A DNA stretch of 64,000 bases from VAZQ01 sp963744275 (GCA_963744275.1 CAVUSX010000009.1:62001-126000), one strand, 5' to 3'. Positions 46,101 through 53,852 are shown, counted from the first letter of the stretch. The notes: generated from the sequence alone by a model not told the origin. Translations and numbers: made by a program.

Positions 46101-46979
46101 TACAAGGCGCCGATGGCCTACGAGCCGCACTGGACCAGCTGGGGCGCGGCGTTCGGCGGCGGCAGCACCACCAACGGCGATCCGGCCGGGGCCGGCACCA
46201 ACAAAGTATCGGCGCATACCGGAGCGTTCGCGGCCGGCCTCGACTATCACGTCGCGCCCGACACGATCCTGGGTGTGGCGCTGGCCGGCGGCGCGGTCAA
46301 TTGGGCGCTCGGCGGCGGGCTCGGCGGCGGCCGCGGCGACACCTTCCTGGCCGGCCTCTACGGCTCCAAGCAAGCGGGCCTGGCCTACCTCTCGGGCGCA
46401 CTCACCTTCTCGTCCAGCTGGATGTCGACCAGCCGCAGCATCGCGGTGGTCGGGCCCGATACGCTGACGGCTTCGTTCAACGCCCAGAATTTTGGCGGCC
46501 GGCTGGAAGGCGGCTACCGGATTGCGGCCGCCATGCCGTTCAACGTCACGCCCTATGCGGCCGTGCAGGCGCAGACCTTCCATTCGCCGGGCTACAGCGA
46601 GACCGGCACGCTCGCGGCGCCCGATCCGTTCGCCCTCACCTTCAATGCGCAGAGCGCCACCGTGGTGCGCACGGAATTGGGCAGCCGCTTCGACCAGACG
46701 TTCGCGCAAGCCGGTGCCGGCACCGTCGACCTGTTCGCCCGCCTGGCCTGGGCGCACGACTGGCAGAGCAATCCGAACCTGACCGCGACCTTCATCGGCT
46801 TGCCGACCGTGACCTTCGTGGTCAACGGCGCCGCCCCGCCCAGCGACCTCGCGCTCGTCACCACCGGCGCCGAATGGCGCTGGCGCACCGGCTGGTCGGC
46901 GATGGCCAGGTTCGACGGCGAATTCGCCAGCCGAACGCAGACCTATACCGGCACCGCGCGGGTCAAATATTCCTGGTGA
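43161..46979 (+). CDS. Autotransporter (type Va secretion) with about 20 passenger repeats
   Basis: 1272 residues. The N-terminus has an extended signal region (RRRGLRDALLSTAAAGALSL, cleavage near GPALA). The passenger (residues about 60-950) consists largely of 24-29-residue repeats of the form GAVTVTSTGNITTAG..AYGIFA, expected to stack as a beta-helix, followed by non-repeated strands such as LVQPATGLLLADINIAGATS. A glycine/proline linker leads to a C-terminal beta-barrel of about 275 residues beginning near WTSWGAAFGGGSTT and ending RVKYSW with the terminal aromatic residue required for outer-membrane assembly. The passenger would be displayed on the cell surface as an adhesin or similar. 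Intact despite its length. Confidence 0.92.
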   Translation: MSYAAGDVAIAGFAGLARDVDAAGARLGRRRGLRDALLSTAAAGALSLAIGGPALAGPDPCTPSGGGTIETCTGNQSAGIAFTGPPVTTLDVNNLTQAITPASGTDGINFTSAGAVTIISDTGTFGITTAGVGAYGIFAQSAGAVTVTSTGNITTAGIKSGILALSTGNGPVTVTSAGNITTADIGAYGIIARNFGAGAVTVTSTGNITTAGSYAPGIVAEGPGAVTVTSAGNIATAGYQAYGISAEGFSSGTVTVTSTGNITTAGSRAYGIFARRTSGGAVTVTSTGNITTAGSRAYGIFARNAGAGAVTVTSTGNITTAGNGASGIFAASLGGVTVTSTGNISTAGGNAYGIHAEGVGTVTVTSTGNITTAVATGIVAYSSGGGAVALTSTGNITTTGNNANGLFATSQGAVTLTSTGNILTTGAGAYGIFAKGQFSGAAMVTSTGNISTAGSRAFGIYALNQFNGAVTVTSTGNISTAGSSAYGIFASSTDGGAVTVTSSGNIATQGFSARGIFAFSAGAGAVTVTSHTNIATVGTGAYGIYAISHLGAPVTVTSSGNITTQGQQATGISARGTGIVTVTSIGNIATQGNGAYGIAAASNGAITVTSTGNIATAGTGAGGIFATATGGAITVTSTGNITTTGSGADGINAQSVGSAVAVTINSGAVSGGSGAGAGVLINAGAPSTLTNFGAVTALSGVAIKSSTGNVTVNNFGTVTGNVILGSGTNAFNNMAGGLFNAGATVNLVAGGVLTNAGALSPGGAGVIQTTALTGSLVQPATGLLLADINIAGATSDRVNITGTANLAGAVQVQVQNLILGPWQQTVLSATGGTTNNGLSLLASPVLHAQLIYPNATDVAVQSSGINFLIPGLNGNQAALAGGLNGAAQSAGLGGPVFNALLNITSPAGYANALTQLDGEAATGAQGASFQLTNAFLALLTGPTGGPGNGGGPAMPFAPERADAFPSDVALAYASVLKAPVYKAPMAYEPHWTSWGAAFGGGSTTNGDPAGAGTNKVSAHTGAFAAGLDYHVAPDTILGVALAGGAVNWALGGGLGGGRGDTFLAGLYGSKQAGLAYLSGALTFSSSWMSTSRSIAVVGPDTLTASFNAQNFGGRLEGGYRIAAAMPFNVTPYAAVQAQTFHSPGYSETGTLAAPDPFALTFNAQSATVVRTELGSRFDQTFAQAGAGTVDLFARLAWAHDWQSNPNLTATFIGLPTVTFVVNGAAPPSDLALVTTGAEWRWRTGWSAMARFDGEFASRTQTYTGTARVKYSW
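43500..45135 (+). repeat. Twenty in-frame repeats in the autotransporter passenger
   Basis: I count 20 units averaging about 82 bases, each encoding a version of VTVTSTGNITTAG followed by a variable segment and a GIFA-like end. The VTSTGN core is nearly invariant and the variable part differs in length by up to five codons. Units 6 and 7 are the most alike, suggesting recent duplication. Confidence 0.88.
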
Positions 46980-47246
46980 TCGCCGGGCGGCGGAGCCGAT
47001 GCTCACCGTGCGCGCCGTATCTTTCTTTATTTGCAGCGCGCTTGGCGGCGCTTTTGACAGGGACCGATCGCCGTCCCGCCACGATGAGCGACTCGGCCCG
47101 ACAACTGCTCATTGCTTAAATGCGAGTCCTTGCCGTCCCGGCGCGTCACGCACCGATGCCGGACGGCATATCGAATGGGTTTGGCAAGATGGTGACGCTG
47201 GCCATGGCGGTATTCCGCGCAACCCGCGGAAGATATAATCCCCGTC

Positions 47247-47379
47247 TGATCGTGCGCTTGACCCCTCCGCGCAAATCAGTCTATTCGGGAAATTGAAACT
47301 CCGGAATTGCGCCGATTTCATCCGGGTGGGAAGCCGCTGCGGGTTTTGTTTGTTGGCCCGGAACGATCGGGCCGCGACC
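47247..47379. repeat. Long direct repeat, copy 1
   Basis: The conserved core, beginning GCGCTTGACCC and containing CGCAAATCAGTCTATTCGGG, extends through an AATTGCGCC-ATTTCA-CCGGGT stretch and GGGTT-TTGTTTG to the GTAGGG of the next palindrome. Copy 2 is at 47618-47740. It does not encode a protein that I can recognise. Confidence 0.85.
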
Positions 47380-47482
47380 GTAGGGCGCAATCGCTTTATT
47401 GCGCCGCTCTGCGAAGTCTCTTGCCCCTGAAGGTGCGGGGCGCGGCGGGGCCGATCGGCGCAATAAAGCGATTGCGCCCTAC
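47380..47482. repeat. Palindromic intergenic repeat, family A copy 4
   Basis: Inverted 26-base arms at 47380-47405 and 47457-47482, centre sharing GCGAAGTCTCTTGC and GGGGCGCGGCGGGGCCGAT with copy 3 at 39246. It abuts direct repeat copy 1. Confidence 0.9.
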
Positions 47483-47617
47483 AGGTCGCAATGCGGCGGC
47501 TGCATGGCTCCGAGGCTGTCAAAACCGCTATCCATTGTTCGCCGATTGTATTTTCAATGGCGCTGTGGTCTGGAGGTATGCATTTCTGCAAACCGTTTGC
47601 CGGAGGGCTCCACATCT

Positions 47618-47740
47618 GTTCTTGCGCTTGACCCGCTCGCGCAAATCAGTCTATTCGGGAAATTGAAACTCCCGAATTGCGCCAATTTCACCCGGGTTGA
47701 GAACCGCCCCGGGTTCTTGTTTGTTTGGTCCGGCGCGATC
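47618..47740. repeat. Long direct repeat, copy 2
   Basis: Same core as copy 1 (47247), 371 bases downstream, with scattered substitutions such as CCCGCTCGC for CCCCTCCGC. It too ends exactly where a GTAGGG palindrome begins, so the pair looks like a composite unit duplicated with a different palindrome at each end. Confidence 0.85.
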
Positions 47741-47843
47741 GTAGGGGAGCCCCATGGCCGGTCGAAGACGGGCGTAAACGCCCTGGTGGTGGGCGCCCGC
47801 TCTGAGGGTAACGTCAGGGCGGCCACGAGGGGCCGCCCCCTAC
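47741..47843. repeat. Palindromic intergenic repeat, family C
   Basis: The left end GTAGGGGAGCCCC and the right end GGGGCCGCCCCCTAC are imperfect complements. Inside are smaller stems such as GGGCGTAAACGCCC. It shares the terminal GTAGGG/CCCTAC signature with families A and B but has a different body. Confidence 0.7.
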
Positions 47844-48361
47844 GGTTGAAGTCCCGGACATTGTTCTTTGCTTGATATTTGTTGTTCTTCACGCGCACTC
47901 GCGGCGCTTTGTCGTTGGTTCTGCAAACGAAATTCCCGGCGTTTGTAAAACGCATTGTTCTTTACAATGCGCCGTGTTGATTTTGCAGGCGAATTTCGGG
48001 CGTGCAGGAGCAAGAACAATGGCGGCCCGAATGTCGCGGAAACGAACCCGCTCCTTCCGCAGTGCTGAAACTGAAGCGTGGCCGGGCGCGGCGGCCGGAG
48101 CCGACCCTGCCCGGCATTCTGGCGCGCGCGAATGTGAATTCCCGCATGAAACCGCAGACCGAATAACCGCCGCAGATCGTCGAGGGTTGGGGGAACGCGC
48201 CGGCCAGCCGCCTTCCTTGTGTCGGCGGAAGGTTGCGACTAGTGTGCCGGGGCCACTGCGTCCCGCCGTCCGATCCTGCCGGGAATGCCAGTAAAATCAA
48301 TTGGTTGCGGCCCCGCGTTTAGGCCGCGCGATCAGCCCGACGAGAGCCTGGAAATCCAACC

Positions 48362-49777
48362 GTGCGCTATGTCTCAACCCGGGGCGAGGCCCCTTCGCTC
48401 GGCTTCGGCGAGGCGATGCTGGCCGGCCTTGCCCGCGACGGCGGCCTCTATGTGCCGGAGGCTTGGCCGCGGCTCGCGCCGGACGTGATCGCGGGCTTCG
48501 CCGGGCGCCCCTATGCGGAAGTGGCGGTCGAGGTGATGCGTCCGTTCGTGGGCGACGCCATCGCGGAGCACGACCTCGCCCGCATGGCGCGCGAGGCCTA
48601 TGGAAGTTTTCGCCATCCCGCGGTCGCGCCGTTGACGCAGCTGGGAGCCGGCGATTTCGTGCTCGAGCTGTTCCATGGGCCGACGCTGGCGTTCAAGGAT
48701 CTGGCCATGCAGCTGTTGAGCCGGCTCATGGACCATGACCTCGCGGCGCGCGGCGAGCGCACCACCATCATCGTGGCGACCTCGGGCGATACCGGCGGCG
48801 CCGCCGTCGAGGCGTTCCGCGGCCGCGCCCGCGCCGACCTGTTCGTGCTGTTCCCGCACGGCCGCGTCTCCGACGTGCAGCGGCGCATGATGACGACCGC
48901 GACCGACGACAACGTGCATGCCATCGCCATCGAAGGCACGTTCGACGACTGCCAGGCGATCGCCAAGGCGATGTTCAACCATCACGCCTTCCGCGACCGG
49001 GTCGCGCTCTCGGGCGTCAATTCCATCAACTGGGCCCGGATCGCGGCGCAGGTCGTCTACTACTTCACGGCGGCGGTCGCGCTCGGTGCCCCTTACCGCA
49101 AGGTCGCCTTCACGGTGCCGACCGGGAACTTCGGCGACGTCTACGCCGGCTACGTGGCGCTGCGCATGGGCCTGCCGATCGATCGGCTGGTGATCGCCAC
49201 CAATGTCAACGACATCCTGGCGCGCACGCTTTCGACCGGCACCTACGAGCTGCGCGAGGTGACCCCGACGGCCTCGCCGTCCATGGACATCCAGGTGGCG
49301 TCCAATTTCGAGCGCATCCTGTTCGACGTCTATGACCGCGATCCGCGGCCGGTGCGCGCCCTGATGGCCGCGCTCGCCCAGTCGCGGCGGTTCGTGCTCT
49401 CGGCGCATGCGCTCGCGGGCCTGCGGACGATCTTCTCCGCCGATCGCGCCGACGCGCAGGAGACCGCCGCCAGCATCCGCACCGTGCTGCGCGAGAGCGG
49501 ACATTTCATCGACCCCCATACCGCCGTCGCGGTGGCGGTGGCCGAGAAGGAGACGCGGGATCGCAGGGTTCCGATGGTCGTGCTGGGCACCGCCCATGCG
49601 GCCAAGTTTCCGGATGCCATGCAAGCCGCCTGCGGGGTGCGGCCGCCGCTTCCCGATTGGCTCAGCGGTCTCCTCGAGCGTCCGGAACGCGTCACCCTGC
49701 TGCCGGCCGATCCGGCGCAGGTCGAGCACCACATCCTCTCCACCAGTCGGGCCACCCGTGAAGGAGCTGCCGCATGA
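48362..49777 (+). CDS. thrC: Threonine synthase
   Basis: 471 residues from GTG 48362. This PLP enzyme converts O-phosphohomoserine to threonine. The opening RYVSTRGEAPSLGFGEAML is typical. The PLP lysine is K112 in HGPTLAFKDLAMQ. ATSGDTGGAAVEAF binds the cofactor phosphate, and FTVPTGNFGDVYAGYVA is also conserved, as is the FERILFDVYD block of the long-form enzyme. Its stop overlaps the ATG of the M16 peptidase gene. Intact. It marks the return to conserved chromosomal genes after the accessory block. Confidence 0.96.
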   Translation: MRYVSTRGEAPSLGFGEAMLAGLARDGGLYVPEAWPRLAPDVIAGFAGRPYAEVAVEVMRPFVGDAIAEHDLARMAREAYGSFRHPAVAPLTQLGAGDFVLELFHGPTLAFKDLAMQLLSRLMDHDLAARGERTTIIVATSGDTGGAAVEAFRGRARADLFVLFPHGRVSDVQRRMMTTATDDNVHAIAIEGTFDDCQAIAKAMFNHHAFRDRVALSGVNSINWARIAAQVVYYFTAAVALGAPYRKVAFTVPTGNFGDVYAGYVALRMGLPIDRLVIATNVNDILARTLSTGTYELREVTPTASPSMDIQVASNFERILFDVYDRDPRPVRALMAALAQSRRFVLSAHALAGLRTIFSADRADAQETAASIRTVLRESGHFIDPHTAVAVAVAEKETRDRRVPMVVLGTAHAAKFPDAMQAACGVRPPLPDWLSGLLERPERVTLLPADPAQVEHHILSTSRATREGAAA

Positions 49778-51045
49778 GCGTCGAAGTGACCCGCCTGTCG
49801 TCCGGTCTATGTGTCGCCACCGACGCGATGCCGCATCTGCACACCGCCTCGCTCGGCGTCTGGGTCGGGGCCGGCAGCCGCGACGAGGAGCCCGACGAGC
49901 ACGGCATCTCGCATCTGCTCGAGCACATGGCGTTCAAGGGCACCTCGCGGCGCACCGCGCGCCAGATCGCCGAGGAGATCGAGGCGGTCGGCGGCGATCT
50001 CAATGCCGCCACCGGCGTGGAATCGACCGCCTATTACGCCCGCATGCTCAAGGCCGATGTGCCGCTCGCGCTCGACGTGCTGTCCGACATCCTGTCCGAT
50101 CCCTCATTCGATCCCGAGGAGCTGCAGCGCGAGCAGAACGTGATCGTGCAGGAGATCGGCGCCTCGGAGGACACCCCCGACGATCTGGTGTTCGAACGGC
50201 TGCAGGAGGCCGCGTTTCCGGGCCAGCCGATCGGACGCTCGATCCTCGGCAAGCGCGAGACGGTGCGCGCCTTCGACCGCAAGCGGCTCGCGGTCTATCT
50301 CAAGCGCAACTATCGCGCCCCCGACATGCTGGTGGTGGCGGCGGGCGCGGTCGATCATCGCTCGGTCGTGGCCGAGGTCGAGGAGCGATTCGCGAGCTTC
50401 GTCGGACCGGCCGGTCCCAACCCGGAGCCGGCGCGGTTCGTGGGCGGCTCGCATACCGAGACGCGCGACCTCGAGCAGGTGCACGTGGCGCTGGCGATGC
50501 AGGGGCTGCCGCAGCGCGATCCCGAGCTGTTCAGCCTGCAGGTGTTCGCGAGCGCGCTCGGCGGCGGCATGTCCTCGCGCCTGTTCCAGGAGGTGCGCGA
50601 GATCCGCGGCCTTTGCTATTCCATCTACGCGTTTCACGCGCCCTATTCCGACACCGGCATGTTCGGCCTCTATGCCGGCACCGACGCCACCGATCTGCCG
50701 GAGCTGATGCGCGTGGTGGTGGGCGAGATCGAGAATGCGTCGCTCACCATCACCGAAGCGGAGGTCGGGCGCGCCAAGGTGCAGATGAAGGCGAGCCTGC
50801 TGATGGCGCTCGAGAGCTCCGGCGCGCGCGCCGAGCAGATCGCGCGCCAGATGTTCGCCTGGGGACGCCCGGTGCCGATCGAGGAGCTGGTGGGGCGGAT
50901 CGAGGCCGTCACGGTCGAGAGCGCGAGGGCGGCCGGGCGGGCCCTCATCGCGCGCGGCCGGCCGGCGGTTTCCGTGCTCGGGCCCGGCCCCGGGCTTGAA
51001 AGTGCCGCCACGATCGCGGAAAGTCTGGCTCGCAGGGCGGCATGA
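49774..51045 (+). CDS. M16-family zinc peptidase (mitochondrial processing peptidase-like)
   Basis: 423 residues, starting within the thrC stop (ATGA). The inverted zinc motif is H47-L-L-E50-H51, with the third ligand E127 in VIVQEIGASEDTPDD, 76 residues downstream as in the beta subunit of processing peptidases. Both M16 halves are present; the second includes YSIYAFHAPYSDTGMFGLYAG. No signal peptide, so cytoplasmic. Alphaproteobacterial members are the presumed ancestors of mitochondrial MPP and form part of a conserved thrC-M16-GNAT arrangement. Substrates are not known. Intact. Confidence 0.93.
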   Translation: MSVEVTRLSSGLCVATDAMPHLHTASLGVWVGAGSRDEEPDEHGISHLLEHMAFKGTSRRTARQIAEEIEAVGGDLNAATGVESTAYYARMLKADVPLALDVLSDILSDPSFDPEELQREQNVIVQEIGASEDTPDDLVFERLQEAAFPGQPIGRSILGKRETVRAFDRKRLAVYLKRNYRAPDMLVVAAGAVDHRSVVAEVEERFASFVGPAGPNPEPARFVGGSHTETRDLEQVHVALAMQGLPQRDPELFSLQVFASALGGGMSSRLFQEVREIRGLCYSIYAFHAPYSDTGMFGLYAGTDATDLPELMRVVVGEIENASLTITEAEVGRAKVQMKASLLMALESSGARAEQIARQMFAWGRPVPIEELVGRIEAVTVESARAAGRALIARGRPAVSVLGPGPGLESAATIAESLARRAA

Positions 51046-51147
51046 CAACCGACGGAAGACGGACGACAGACGAGGAAGCTTGAGCGGGCCCGATTCCGGT
51101 TGTTCCGTGGCTGCCTCCGTCGTGTGCCAGCTGTGAGCCGAGCGTCC

Positions 51148-51735
51148 ATGGCGTTCTTTCGAACCGTCACCTTGTCCGAGCAACTGCCTGCGATCGTCGG
51201 CGACCGCGTCGTGCTGCGCGCGCCCCATATGTCCGACTACGCCGAATGGGCGGCGTTGCGCGAGGCGAGCCGCGCGTTCCTCACGCCCTGGGAGCCGACC
51301 TGGCCGCCCGACGATCTCACCCGCGGCTCGTTCCGCCGCCGGATCAAGCGCTACACCGAGGACCAGCGCAGCGATCTCGCCTATCCGTTCTTCGTGTTCC
51401 GCAAGGTCGACAGCGTTCTGGTCGGCGGGTTGACGCTGGCCAATATCCGGCGCGGCTGCGCCCAGACCGGCAATCTCGGCTATTGGACCGGCGCCGCCCA
51501 TGCCCGCAAAGGCTACATGACGGCGGCGGTCACGAGCTTCCTGCCGTTCGCCTTCCAGACGCTGCGGCTGCATCGCATCGAGGCGGCCTGTATCCCGGCC
51601 AATGCCGCGTCGATCCGCCTCCTGGAGAAAACCGGATTTCGGCGCGAAGGTTTCGCCCGCGAGTACCTGTGCATCGACGGCGCGTGGCAGGACCATCTGC
51701 TTTATGCCCGCCTCAAGCACGATCCGCCGCTTTGA
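51148..51735 (+). CDS. GNAT N-acetyltransferase (RimJ/RimL-like)
   Basis: 195 residues from ATG 51148; the frame upstream to 51100 lacks a ribosome-binding site. RimJ/RimL features are VVLRAPHMSDYAEWAALREAS, FVFRKVDSVLVGGLTL, NLGYWTGAAHARKGYMTAAV (acetyl-CoA pyrophosphate loop region) and LHRIEAACIPANAASIRLLEK. Relatives acetylate ribosomal-protein N-termini, but the substrate here is unproven. It follows the M16 gene in the same direction and fits the conserved order seen in related genomes. Intact. Confidence 0.9.
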   Translation: MAFFRTVTLSEQLPAIVGDRVVLRAPHMSDYAEWAALREASRAFLTPWEPTWPPDDLTRGSFRRRIKRYTEDQRSDLAYPFFVFRKVDSVLVGGLTLANIRRGCAQTGNLGYWTGAAHARKGYMTAAVTSFLPFAFQTLRLHRIEAACIPANAASIRLLEKTGFRREGFAREYLCIDGAWQDHLLYARLKHDPPL

Positions 51736-51834
51736 GCGCAGCCCGCGGTGACGCGCGGCGGCCTTGGGGCCGCCACGGTTTGACTGCTATAAGAGCCGCA
51801 TAGGGCGACGTTTGCAGTCTCGGATGTTGTTGGA

Positions 51835-52545
51835 ATGCTCCGAATGAATTCCATGCGGGGTGCAAAGATCGAGCCTTCTCGGCATGGCGCAAGGCGGACA
51901 GCGCTGCTGGCTGCTGCGCTCCTTCTGTCGGGCTGCTCGTCCGCCTCGACCCCGGCCCCGGCCGGCACGGCCAATGCCGGCGCGACCAGCCGCTTCTCCG
52001 CCCTGTTTTCCGGGTCGGCCAGTCCCCCCGCGCAGGCGGCGGCCGGCGGATCGGCCTTCAGCGGCAATGATTGCCCGTCCGTCGATATTCGCACCGGCGC
52101 CGAGACCTACACGGTCAACGGCAAGCCCCCGGAGGCGTCGGCGACCGACGTGCGCTACCAGCTCAGCTTCACCGACTTCGCCCGGCAATGCACGCTGGTC
52201 GGCGGCAACCTGGTGATGAAGGTGGGGGTGCAGGGCCGGATCATCGTCGGTCCGATCGGCGGTCCCGGCCCGGTCGACATCCCGTTGCGCTATGCCGTGG
52301 TGCAGGAAGGCGAAGCTCCCAGAACCATCGCGACCAAATTCAAGCGCGTCGGCGCCGAGGTTCCGCCCGGCCAGACCAACGTGGTGTTCTCCGACGTCGA
52401 GGAGGACTTGAGCTTTCCGATGCCCTCGCGCGCCGAGCTTGCCGGCTATATGGTGTATGTGGGCTTCGATGCGATCGGCGACGCGCCCGAGAAGAAGAAA
52501 CCCGCTGTGAAGAAGCCGGCGGCGAAACGTCAGCAGTCGCAATAG
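51835..52545 (+). CDS. Lipoprotein of unknown function
   Basis: 236 residues. The N-terminus has a basic region and a lipobox (LLAAALLLSGC), predicting a lipid-anchored protein. The mature N-terminus is low complexity (SSASTPAPAGTANAGAT). The folded part includes CPSVDIRTGAETYTV, VRYQLSFTDFARQC, LVMKVGVQGRIIVGPIGGPG and PLRYAVVQEG, probably a beta-sandwich with a disulfide. The tail is lysine-rich (EKKKPAVKKPAAKR). Start among ATG 51835, 51844 and 51853 is uncertain. Common in Rhizobiales; function unknown. Confidence 0.82.
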   Translation: MLRMNSMRGAKIEPSRHGARRTALLAAALLLSGCSSASTPAPAGTANAGATSRFSALFSGSASPPAQAAAGGSAFSGNDCPSVDIRTGAETYTVNGKPPEASATDVRYQLSFTDFARQCTLVGGNLVMKVGVQGRIIVGPIGGPGPVDIPLRYAVVQEGEAPRTIATKFKRVGAEVPPGQTNVVFSDVEEDLSFPMPSRAELAGYMVYVGFDAIGDAPEKKKPAVKKPAAKRQQSQ

Positions 52546-52662
52546 TTGGTGAGCGAGAAACGGCCGGAAACGGCACGGAGATCAGGCAACGGAACGCAAC
52601 GTGAAGCAAGTCACCTAAAAATCGGTGGCGGATCGGCATGCTGCCACCCAGGGGAGGAAAGC

Positions 52663-52752
52663 ATGATAGCCTTCATCGCAATCGCCTGGTTGCTGGCCAT
52701 TTGGGCGACCGTGCTGGCGTTCTCCGTCTACTTCAGCCAGAACATGAAGTGA
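52663..52752 (+). CDS. 29-residue membrane microprotein
   Basis: MIAFIAIAWLLAIWATVLAF then SVYFSQNMK: one transmembrane helix and a short polar end. A near-perfect ribosome-binding site, GGGGAGGAAAGC, stands immediately before ATG 52663, far better than most genes in the window, so translation is likely although the peptide is tiny. It lies convergent to atpF, 46 bases from its stop. Possibly a small regulator or subunit of a membrane complex; the neighbourhood suggests but does not prove a link to the F0 sector. Confidence 0.6.
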   Translation: MIAFIAIAWLLAIWATVLAFSVYFSQNMK

Positions 52753-52798
52753 GCCGCGCTCGTCCGCCGGCAAGACCGCCATGAGATCGATCGATTGA

Positions 52799-53287
52799 TC
52801 AGTTCAGCTTGCTCTTCACGTCGTCGATGCCCTTGACGATGAGGCGGTCGGCGACGTCGCCCTTGACGGTCTGGGTGAGAATTGTCTGCGCCGCGCTGAC
52901 GGCGGCTTCGGCGGCGGCCGCACGCACGTCGGCGAGCGCCTGGGCCTCGGCTTGCGCGATCTTGGTCTCCGCCATCTTGCTGCGGCGGGCGATGAACTCC
53001 TCCATCTTGGCCTTGGCCTCGGCCATCATGCGCTCGGCCTCGGCGGTGGCGCCGGCGATGATCGCGGCCGCTTCCTCGACCGCCTCGCGCTGCTTGCGCT
53101 GATACTGGGCGAGCAGCGCCTGCGCCTCCTCCTTGAGGCGGAGCGCCTCGTCGAGCTCGGCTTTGATGCGGTCGCGGCGCTGGTCGATATATTTGACCAT
53201 CATCTCGTGCACGCCGAAATAAACGAGCACGCCCAGAAAGGCGACGAAGGCGACCGCCACCCAGAATTCAGCGTCGAGCTCGAACAT
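52799..53287 (-). CDS. atpF: ATP synthase F0 subunit b
   Basis: 162 residues. One N-terminal helix (FWVAVAFVAFLGVLVYFGV) leads to a long charged coiled coil (IDQRRDRIKAELDEALRLKE through AEAQALADVRAAAAEAAVSA), the stator stalk that links F0 to F1. It is the last gene of the F0 operon and, unlike the other four, shows no indel. The partner b' gene is just upstream (9 bases), the two-stalk-gene arrangement typical of photosynthetic and related alphaproteobacteria. Confidence 0.94.
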   Translation of the reverse strand: MFELDAEFWVAVAFVAFLGVLVYFGVHEMMVKYIDQRRDRIKAELDEALRLKEEAQALLAQYQRKQREAVEEAAAIIAGATAEAERMMAEAKAKMEEFIARRSKMAETKIAQAEAQALADVRAAAAEAAVSAAQTILTQTVKGDVADRLIVKGIDDVKSKLN

Positions 53288-53296
53288 CTTCAGTTC

Positions 53297-53852
53297 TCAG
53301 CTTTTGAGGGCTTCGGCGACCGCGGCCGCGACGGCATCGCGGCTCGCCGGCGCTATGCCGATGAGCCGCTCGACGATCGCGGCGGCGGCCTCGGTCGCGA
53401 TGCCGCGCACGTTGACCATGGCGGCCGTCTTGGTCTGCGCGATGCCGCTTTCCGCCTGCGCGATGCGGGCGTTGAGCGTCACCTCGAGCGCCTTGTGGGC
53501 GGCCTCCGCCTCGGCGGCCTGCCGTCGGCGGGCATCGTTGACCAGCGCCTGGGCGCGGCCGCGGGCGTCGGCCAGGGCTTTCTCGTAGGCCGCGATGGCG
53601 GCGTCCGATTCGCCCTTGAGGCGGAGCGCCTCCGCCAGATCGCCGTCGATGCGCGCGCGCCGCCTCACCAGGATCGAGTCGATGCGCGGCAGCGCGATCC
53701 GCGCCATCAGCAGATACAGCGCCACGAAGGTCAAGGTCAGCCATAAGAGCTGCGACGGGAAGGTCTGCTTGTCGAACGGCGGGAACTGACGGGCGCTGCC
53801 CGCCTGCGGGAACCCCGACCGATGTGCCGGTGGGTGCGGTCTCGTTGGCCAT
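53297..53852 (-). CDS. atpF': ATP synthase F0 subunit b', one frameshift
   Basis: From ATG 53852 (MANETAPTGTSVGVPAGG) the frame changes after a GGG run near 53803 (one extra G) to GSARQFPPFDKQTFPSQLLW, then the helix LTLTFVALYLLMARIALP and a coiled coil (DGDLAEALRLKGESDAAIAA and on), ending AEALKS at 53297. About 184 residues in total. FPPFDxxTFPSQLxWL is the family signature of b'. It forms a heterodimeric stalk with subunit b. The indel sits in a gene expected to be essential, so I read it as a sequence error. Confidence 0.9.

Larger units (their letters stand above)
46980..48361. other. 1.4-kb intergenic region rich in repeats
   Basis: No convincing gene lies between the autotransporter and thrC. 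The region holds two copies of a direct repeat of about 125 bases (47247 and 47618), each followed immediately by a palindromic element (47380-47482, family A; 47741-47843, family C), and a small GCATTGT/ACAATGC hairpin at about 47953-47971. An open frame at 47872-48294 has no family features. thrC starts directly afterwards with a GTG codon. Confidence 0.8.

Noticed and set aside
44547..47006. An 819-codon minus-strand open frame opposite the autotransporter
   Set aside because: Its apparent repeats mirror the repeats of the real plus-strand gene; composition is typical of antisense GC-rich DNA.
47247..47740. Possible CRISPR array because of repeated sequence
   Set aside because: Only two long copies 371 bases apart, no regular short spacers and no cas genes.
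47872..48294. A 140-codon plus-strand frame upstream of thrC
   Set aside because: Arginine-rich, no ribosome-binding site, and no resemblance to known families.
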